Assembly: GCF_003573695.1 (NCBI RefSeq)
Contig: NC_039359.1
Span: forward strand, 117,497,849 to 117,561,848
Length of the DNA stretch: 64,000 bases
Source: Papaver somniferum
Lineage: Eukaryota; Streptophyta; Magnoliopsida; Ranunculales; Papaveraceae
Direction of reading: 5' to 3'
How positions within the stretch are numbered: the first letter of the stretch is position 1; each line of letters starts with the position of its first letter. The position numbers and the translations under genes were made by a program. Positions 56,251 through 64,000 of this stretch are shown piece after piece. The notes under the pieces were generated by a model, which saw only the letters and a list, made by a program, of their open reading frames with translations, searched no databases and was not told the DNA's origin.

Positions 56251-58420
56251 TGTAACACCCCGATTTTCGTGCGTGGATCCCATGTCCGAAACCCGAAGTG
56301 CTACTTCGATACCATAGACGAAGCCTGGCTACTAAGCCCAAGCTCATTAAATAATTTATCCGGGCTTAGTTAAATTATGTTCAGTTTCGAAATTCTTTGC
56401 AGCGGATACATAAAAATTCTTTTCGGAACATCTAACCGTTAATTTGACGTGATTCTTAATTTACATGAACCCTAAAGAAATATACTTTATCAGAAAATAA
56501 ATTTCACCGTTAAAAGTTCCAGATAAATCCAAAATAATTACGTTTTTAAGAAGATTCATAAAACAGAAACTGACGCCAGGTCACTCAAATAATTTTACCG
56601 AGTCCAATACGAATCCATAAATTATATGATTATATATTCTGAATCCTAACTTATCGCCTTTCCAGTAATAAAATTTCTAGGATTTTTAGTTTATCTTAAA
56701 TACCTTTTGACCATAGTCAAACGAGTAGTTGACCAATACTGTAGAAACGCACAACAGTGATGATTCGTTTTAGAAAAAACATATCAATTCACTCACAACT
56801 TCAAATTTTCTTTGGTCGATCATTATGAAAAGATAAAAGAACCATCTTTGAGTTTTCAGTAGACTCTAAAGGCTAAAACATGATATAGAATATTTTAAAA
56901 AAAATAGACAACTTCAGTAAAATTGAATCTGACAGAAAACGTCTGATCCTTGTACAGTGAAAACAATTGATTTAAAAATACTTCTGGAACTCAGAAAATT
57001 ATGAAATTTTTATATGTACATATTGAGAGATTTTTACATGTAACATAAAAAAATGAGACAAAAACGTATTATATAATAATTATGATAGACAGTCAAACTG
57101 ACATGATCCAGAAATTTCCATTATTCAATCAAATAGAGTAGTCTAAACAAAGCATTGTTTTCTTTGATTACATTAACCCAATAATCTTTAAAGCTTTAAT
57201 ACCAATAAATAACTAATTAAATCATCTAAAGAGTTGATGATATTTTATTACAATCCCAATCATAAATCCTATGCAAACTACTAATAATAGCACCAAAACC
57301 GATCTCTACGCTTCTCGCCATTAACTCCTTGTGGTGCCATAAAATCTGGAATTTTTTTGTCATTAAACGACGTGAGTTGTGACACCCAGTAGGAAAAGAA
57401 GCAACAAAACATTTTATCAAACGTTTTCAATTCTTTTTAAAACAACTAGCATGGTTAATATCATCACAATTACATGGAAACACCACATACATAAGAACAA
57501 TCAAATCAATCACATCAAATCCGCTCGCCCCAGGGAGCCCCACGTGGGTTTAGGGAACAAAACCGTTCCCAAGGATATCTCGTATCCCATCATAATTGTT
57601 TTTAAGAATCACAATCTATGGACCGCAGCCCAACATACATAATCATACTCCCAACATCGATTATCATTCATATATGAATCAAAACTTACAAAATAAAATT
57701 AATTAAAAGAAACTTAAATAAAAAGAAGGTTTTTGATTGTGTTGCGCCTACCTCAAACGCTAGCGATAGGAATACGAAATCTCCAATCCATCCAGTGATA
57801 AAGAATCCCTTAACTATTCTAAAATATTTATGCCAAAAGAAATCTTAAAACCTACTGTATTTTTTTTTTCTCTTTTACAGGAACCTAAACACCAAACCGA
57901 AGAAATTATCCCTTCCGTGACCGACTAATGCAACTTTGATATTTATATTAAAATTGATTAAAACCCTAAATAATTATCAGCTAATAATGCCTTGACACTT
58001 GGCACTAGAGGCGAATAAATTGGTCGAAGTTTCCTTAGTCAACCAAGCCACAGTTTACACGAAATGCAAACACGATTTACACCAAAGGATTCTATGCACC
58101 CCTATCAATTGATGACACGTGACAAGTACTAAACATGAATTCAAATTTCGTTTGTTCTTTCCACTAATCATGTGAGTCTAACAGTAAGAATTTACATTCC
58201 AGCTAAATAAGAATTTTGTTAATTTAAAAAAACACTATAAACTTAATAACCAATACTAAAGCGACAAGTGTCAATTTTAGATTTAACAAGTAAGATATAA
58301 ATTTGACATGTCACGTGAACCATAATTTAAAAAAAAACCAAAATACCCTCTTAAGTAAAATACAAAAATACCCTTTTAGTAAAAGACAAAAATACCCTTG
58401 AAATTGGGATGGATATTACA
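56251..58420 (-). repeat. Array LTR 3 (2170 bp)
   Basis: Its second half is almost identical to LTR 4, sharing ACAATTACATGG, CATACATAAG, CCGTGACC, AATTATCAG and GCGAATAAATTGG. It has private single-base losses (CCGAAACCCG, TTTGCAGCGG, TTCTCGCC). Confidence 0.93.
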
Positions 58421-58597
58421 ACCTCACACACTTCAAGAAATTTAGTCCCTAAATTTAAAGTAACGCGACAAAAAAAAAAATGCAAGCTAAAAAGAAAAAC
58501 ACAGAACCAAATTTATCGAAACACGATTAACATTTACTATTATTGTTTTCGCAACAACTAGCTCCGAAAGGATCTAATTGCTGCTCTGATACCAAAC
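58421..58597 (-). other. Internal domain 3 with primer-binding site
   Basis: 177 bp, same structure as the others. The primer site TGGTATCAGAGC is on the minus strand at 58583-58594. Confidence 0.9.
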
Positions 58598-60778
58598 TGT
58601 AACACCCCGATTTTCGTGCGTGGATCCCATGTCCGAAAACCCGAAGTGCTACTTCGATACCATAGACGAAGCCTGGCTACTAAGCCCAAGCTCATTAAAT
58701 AATTTATCCGGGCTTAGTTAAATTATGTTCAGTTTCGAAATTCTTTCGCAGCGGATACATAAAAATTCTTTTCGGAACATCTAACCGTTAATTTGATGTG
58801 ATTCTTAATTTACATGAACCCTAAAGAAATATACTTTATCAGAAAAATAAATTTCACCGTTAAAAGTTCCAGATAAAATCCAAAATAATTACGTTTTTAA
58901 GAAAGATTCATAAAACAGAAACTGACGCCAGGTCACTCAAATAATTTTACCGAGTCCAATACGAATCCATAAATTATTATGATTATATATTCTGAATCCT
59001 AACTTATCGCCTTTCCAGTAATAAAATTTCTAGGATTTTTAGTTTATCTTAAATACCTTTTGACCATAGTCAAACGAGTAGTTGACCAATACTGTAGAAA
59101 CGCACAACAGTGATGATTCGTTTTAGAAAAAACATATCAATTCACTCACAACTTCAAATTTTCTTTGGTCGATCATTATGAAAAGATAAAAGAACCATCT
59201 TTGAGTTTTCAGTAGACTCTAAAGGCTAAAACATGATATAGAATATTTTAAAAAAAATAGACAACTTCAGTAAAATTGAATCTGACAGAAAACGTCTGAT
59301 CCTTGTACAGTGAAAACAATTGATTTAAAAATACTTCTGGAACTCAGAAAATTATGAAATTTTTATATGTACATATTGAGAGATTTTTACATGTAACATA
59401 AAAAAATGAGACAAAAACGTATTATATAATAATTATGATAGACAGTCAAACTGACATGATCCAGAAATTTCCATTATTCAATCAAATAGAGTAGTCTAAA
59501 CAAAGCATTGTTTTCTTTGATTATACATTAACCCAATAATCTTTAAAGCTTTAATAACCAATAAATAACTAATTAAATCATCTAAAAGAGTTGATGATAT
59601 TTTATTACAATCCCAATCATAAATCCTATGCAAACTACTAATAATAGCACCAAAACCGATCTCTACGCTTCTCCGCCATTAACTCCTTGTGGTGCCATAA
59701 AATCTGGAATTTTTTTGTCATTAAACGACGTGAGTTGTGACACCCAGTAGGAAAAGAAGCAACAAAACATTTTATCAAACGTTTTCAATTCTTTTTAAAA
59801 CAACTAGCATGGTTAATATCATCACAATTACATGGAAACACCACATACATAAGAACAATCAAATCAATCACATCAAATCCGCTCGCCCCAGGGAGCCCCA
59901 CGTGGGTTTAGGGAACAAAACCGTTCCCAAGGATATCTCGTATCCCATCATAATTGTTTTTAAGAATCACAATCTATGGACCGCAGCCCAACATACATAA
60001 TCATACTCCCAACATCGATTATCATTCATATATGAATCAAAACTTACAAAATAAAATTAATTAAAAGAAACTTAAATAAAAAGAAGGTTTTTGATTGTGT
60101 TGCGCCTACCTCAAACGCTAGCGATAGGAATACGAAATCTCCAATCCATCCAGTGATAAAGAATCCCTTAACTATTCTAAAATATTTATGCCAAAAGAAA
60201 TCTTAAAACCTACTGTATTTTTTTTTTCTCTTTTACAGGAACCTAAACACCAAACCGAAGAAATTATCCCTTCCGTGACCGACTAATGCAACCTTGATAT
60301 TTATATTAAAATTGATTAAAACCCTAAATAATTATCAGCTAATAATGCCTTGACACTTGGCACTAGAGGCGAATAAATTGGTCGAAGTTTCCTTAGTCAA
60401 CCAAGCCACAGTTTACACGAAATGCAAACACGATTTACACCAAAGGATTCTATGCACCCCTATCAATTGATGACACGTGACAAGTACTAAACATGAATTC
60501 AAATTTCGTTTGTTCTTTCCACTAATCATGTGAGTCTAACAGTAAGAATTTACATTCCAGCTAAATAAGAATTTTGTTAATTTAAAAAAACACTATAAAC
60601 TTAATAACCAATACTAAAGCGACAAGTGTCAATTTTAGATTTAACAAGTAAGATATAAATTTGACATGTCACGTGAACCATAATTTAAAAAAAAACCAAA
60701 ATACCCTCTTAAGTAAAATACAAAAATACCCTTTTAGTAAAAGACAAAAATACCCTTGAAATTGGGATGGATATTACA
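58598..60778 (-). repeat. Array LTR 4 (2181 bp)
   Basis: It ends GGATGGATATTACA, directly followed by the right GGATTA. It is nearly identical to LTR 1 in the first half and to LTR 3 in the second half, with private changes GATGTGATT (about 58794) and GCAACCTTG (about 60290). Confidence 0.93.
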
Positions 60779-60784
60779 GGATTA

Positions 60785-61916
60785 TCACTGTTTGACCTGC
60801 TTGAGAGAGAAGATTTCATTTCCAACCTTGTAGAGTTGTATAATATTTTGTTAACAAATGACTCAAAATTTTCCTTTATATTTTTATCAAAGAAGAGCGG
60901 AATGCCGAGATATTTATCTTTTTTTGTCATCAAGGGAACTGTAAGAACTTTTACTATGATTTTTCCATGTTTTGGACGAATCTTAGGGCTAAAGTAAGTT
61001 CCCTTTTTTTAGAGATTAACCATTATCTCATGTTCTCCTAAAAATAGATAAAATATCCATTACAATTTTTGCTTCTCCCAGATCCGCTCTTGTGAAAAGG
61101 AAACAATCATCATCAAAAAATATGTGAGATATATTTGGGGCGTGTTTATTGATTTCTAGCCCCGATATTTTTTTCAACAATAGTATTTTTTTAGGATAGT
61201 GAAAGTATCTTTATGCAGGTAAAAAACAGGATCGCCCTGTGGAATTCCCTTTGAATTAGGGAACATTGGACCTGGGAAACTATTTAGGAGAATGGAGAAA
61301 GAGGTAGTAGATATGCACCAGTAGAATAAGATTTGCCTGTTATTGCTGAAACCAAAAGAAATTAGGACCTTTTTAATAAAAGGTCATTCAACCAGATCAA
61401 CGGTTTTTGAAAGATTAAGTTTTAAAGTAAGTATCCCTTTTTTATTTTTGATATTTTCATAGAATGGAGGAGCTCATGAGCAATGATAATGTTATCAGTA
61501 ACTTTCCTTCCCTATATGAATGTCGATTGGTTGGGGAAAATTATTCTCTTAAATATAAGTTTTAACCTATTGAGAAGGATTTTGGAGATAAGCTTATAAA
61601 TTTTGTTGCTTAAACTAATGAGTCACAAATCATCAGGGGTTATGGGGCAATGATTTTTGGGATGAGAGTTAGGTAGTACTAATTGAATTCCGGATTCAGA
61701 ATCCATGTTTTGAAGAATTCTTGGATATATAATACAATATTGTGTCCTAGGATTTCCAAATTGGCTTTAAAAAACCCATTTGGGATCCATTTGGTCCAGT
61801 CGCACCCCGAGAATCCATGTTTGAGATAGTAGACAAGATTTCTTCCTTGGATGGGATTTCAATGAGAGTAAAATTTTCCATATCCGATATGCATGATTCC
61901 AGAGAGATCAATGTCG
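60785..61916 (-). pseudogene. Old LINE ORF2, upstream half (minus strand)
   Basis: Minus-strand reading includes a GIPQGDPVFYL-like segment (about 61225-61250), corresponding to the RQGDPLSP block of LINE reverse transcriptase, and KDKYLGIPLFFDKNIKENFE (60840-60915), the KYLG(I/V)PLFFGR block that follows RT. It stops at the array boundary within LSSRSNSDN and rejoins the 51573 side in the same frame. The catalytic YADD/FADD region is expected near 61080-61130, and an FDDDCFLFT-like reading is visible there. Decayed. Confidence 0.78.
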
Positions 61917-62453
61917 TAGTTACTAATTCAGACTGGAATATAATTAATCCCTAACCAATCTCACATTGATTAATGTACAGTCGCGTTCCTTACGCCTCTG
62001 AATCCCAGCAGGACTTTATGCACTTGATTCCGTTAGCTGATCTCACGCACAACTAAGAGTTGCTACGACCCGAAGTCGAAGAATTGATAAACAAATCTGT
62101 CTCACACAGAAAAGTCTATTAGAATAGATAAATTTGTCTCCCATAGAAATACCTACGAAGTTTTTGTTCCGTATTTTGATAAATTAAGGTGAACAGGAAC
62201 CAATTGATATACCGGACTTATATTCCCGAAGAACAACCTAGAAATATCAATCACCTCACAATAACTTAACTATATGGTAGTAGAAAAAGTTAATGTAAAA
62301 TCACAAATAATGAGACGAAGAGCTTTGTGATTACTTTTTATATCTTACCTATCAAAGATAATTCTCAAGCAAATCTTAGAGAAGAATAAGATAGAACAAA
62401 GTAAGATCATAACATGCAACTACAAAGAGAATAGTTTGGTCTGGCTTCAGAAT
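61917..62453 (-). repeat. Sirevirus-like LTR fragment (copy F), minus strand
   Basis: The reverse complement aligns with the middle-to-3' part of the LTR at 12966-14926: AGCCAGACC, GTAATCACAAA-C-CTTCGTC, TGTTCTTCGGGAATATAAG, GTGAGACAGATTTGTTTAT, CCTGCTGGGAT-CAGAGGCG. It abuts LINE sequence at 61917 and is cut at 62453 by the next LTR. Confidence 0.8.
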
Positions 62454-64000
62454 TGAAAAGCGGGGGTCTAACAACCACAATCAATATTTCGTTCGGCAAT
62501 CTGAATAGACAAACTCCAATATACTTTCAAGAGAATCAACTAGACAGTCAGACTCAATCTATAAAAAAGTATATCAAAGAGTTTATATCTCAATTATTCA
62601 ATTCAATCTGCAATCAGCAAATAGGAATTTGCGATCCCGATTGAATAAGAGAAATAATTTGGACGGTATCACAAACCAATATCCAAGTGTCAATTAATTC
62701 AGTCAACAACCTAAAGGTCGGATTCAAGAACTGATTAAACTTAACGCACAACCTGTGATATTTCTATTATATAACAAAATATAATGCGGAAAAGAAATAA
62801 CACAGACACCAGAATTTTGTTAACGAGGAAAACCGCAAATGCAGAAAAACCCCGGGACCTAGTCCAGGTTTGAACACCACACTGTATTAAGCCGCTACAA
62901 ACACTAGCCTACTAACAATGAACTTCGGACTGGAATGTGGTTGAGCCCTAATCAATCTCACACTGATCAGGGTACAGTTGCGCACCTTACGTCTCTGAAC
63001 CCTAGTAGGATACGCACTTGATTCCCTTAGCTGATCTCACCCAAAACCAAGAGTTTCTACGACCCAAAGTCGAAGACTTGATAAACAAATCTGTCTCACA
63101 CAGAAAAGTCTATTGGAATAGATAAATCTGTCTCCCACAGAAATACCTACGAGTTTTGTTCCGTCCTTTGATAAATCAAGGTGCACGGGAACCAATTGAT
63201 AAACTAGACTTATATTCCCGAAGAACAACCTAGTATAACCTCACAATAATCTTAATTGTATGGAAGCGAAACAAAATATTTTGGAATCACAAATGATGAG
63301 AAGAAGATGTTTGTGACTACTTTTTATCTTGCCTATCGGAGATTAAATCTCGAGCAAATCTTAGAGAAGATAGTACTCAATCACGATATAAAACAACAAG
63401 ATCAGAACACGCAACTACAGAGAAAATAGTTGGTTTCAAGTCGTTAACCTACAGGGTTTCGTGAAAAACCTAAGGTTAAAGGAGAACCGACTCTAGTCAC
63501 AACTAGTATCACAGATGAGGTGTGGGGATTAGGTTTCCCAGTTGCTAGAGTTCTCCCTTATATAGTTTTCAAATCAGGGTTTGCAATCTAAGTTACCTTG
63601 GTAACAAAGCATTCAATATCCACCGTTGGATGAAAACCTGATTAGATTCAAGCTAATATCTTTTAACCGTTAGATCGAACTTAGCTTGTTATACACAAAC
63701 GAAATGTACCTTCATTTAGGTTTGAGTAACCGTACCTAAACGTGTACACTAGGTTGGCTCAACAGTAGTTAACTGAAGTTAGCTGTATGAACAATATCAT
63801 ATAGACCTTATTCATCTTAACCACAACTAGTTCAAATGACTCAAATGAAACTAGTTATAGAGTTTCTCAATTGCTATATTCTCATAGAAGTATACAAGAA
63901 GAAAATTGAAGCAAAATCGGTTTGATTCACCCGAATCAATTCATGAACATTATAACCATGGTTTGCAAAGAATGCATTCCTTAATATATAAATGTATTAG
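62454..64000 (-). repeat. Sirevirus-like LTR (copy E), minus strand, runs off the window
   Basis: It begins on the plus strand with TGAAAAGCGGGGGTC, the reverse complement of the LTR 3' terminus of this family. It continues through CCCCGGGACCTAGTCCAG, AAGCCGCTAC, the LTR TATA region (about 63555) and AACCGTTAGATCGAACTTAG, with no end before 64000. It interrupts copy F, so it is younger. The rest of the element or its other end lies outside the window. Confidence 0.88.

Larger units (their letters stand above)
51580..60778 (-). mobile_element. Tandem array LTR-int-LTR-int-LTR-int-LTR of a mini-internal LTR element
   Basis: Four LTRs of 2156-2181 bp alternate with three internal domains of 174-177 bp (periods 2341, 2330 and 2347). 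On the minus strand each LTR runs TGTAATATCC...GGGGTGTTACA, and each internal domain starts with GTT plus a perfect tRNA-Met primer site and ends in a G-rich GAAGTGTGTGAGGT tract before the next LTR. No coding capacity is present. GGATTA flanks the whole array (51574-51579 and 60779-60784), and the host LINE frame rejoins across it. LTR ends resemble the gypsy-type solo LTR at 21016-23341. The chain probably grew from one two-LTR insertion by unequal exchange. Confidence 0.93.

Noticed and set aside
57379..57642. 87-codon plus-strand frame, identical to the one at 59737-60000
   Set aside because: It is repeated only because the LTR is repeated; LTRs 1 and 2 carry it only in interrupted form, and it resembles no protein.
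51574..60784. Satellite DNA or segmental gene duplication as the explanation for the 2.34-kb tandem repeat
   Set aside because: Each unit has TG...CA LTR ends, a tRNA-Met primer site and a G-rich tract, and the block has a target duplication, so it is an LTR-element array.
60767..60997. 76-codon plus-strand frame across the right array boundary
   Set aside because: It begins in the LTR and is antisense to the LINE reverse-transcriptase reading, which has recognisable motifs.

Overview
This window looks like nuclear DNA from a flowering plant, most likely a eudicot. It is AT-rich, has spliced genes of plant-specific families (an NPH3/RPT2-like BTB protein, a XERICO-like RING-H2 protein, a plant serine-rich peptide, HMA-domain exons) and is dominated by Ty1/copia, Ty3/gypsy-type, LINE, hAT, CACTA, PIF/Harbinger and Helitron sequences. 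The Sirevirus-type LTRs remind me of poppy-family (Papaveraceae) genomes, but that is recollection and I could not test it.

Layout. 1-1065: fragment of a probable LTR. 1066-3134: 5'-truncated copia element. 4049-4369: small serine-rich-protein-like gene, with a broken tandem copy at 5227-5520 and a 147-bp hAT-type MITE (8-bp TSD) beside it. 6042-10423: decayed full-length copia element. 11358-12655: degenerate Sirevirus-like LTR. 12966-23353: Sirevirus-like element that keeps gag but has no recognisable pol; a 2.3-kb solo LTR of another family sits inside its 3' LTR. 23.5-25.8 kb: LTR and Harbinger debris. 25923-28520: solo Sirevirus-like LTR. 28526-29351 and 30649-31925: LINE 3' fragments. 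About 32.3-36277: probable Helitron carrying exons of at least two genes. 38401-39057: CACTA element inserted in the target-site duplication of a LINE. 40854-43619 (+) and 44328-44786 (-): the two apparently intact conventional genes. 47221-48341: inverted-repeat element and a 730-bp hAT element. 49.9-61.9 kb: an old minus-strand LINE split by a striking array of four 2.17-kb LTRs separated by three internal domains of about 176 bp. 61917-64000: two nested minus-strand Sirevirus-like LTRs.

The best candidate for something undescribed is the LTR array at 51580-60778. It is an LTR-int-LTR-int-LTR-int-LTR chain with a tRNA-Met primer-binding site in each internal domain and a single 6-bp target duplication around the whole array. 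The interrupted LINE frame rejoins cleanly across it. The long LTR combined with a tiny internal domain fits neither TRIM nor LARD definitions well, and the copies form a mosaic consistent with unequal crossing-over.

Host genes do not form an operon-like group. The NPH3-like and XERICO-like genes are convergent and about 0.7 kb apart; in their families they act in light signalling and in ubiquitin/ABA-linked signalling. Everything else is mainly the nested history of transposable elements.
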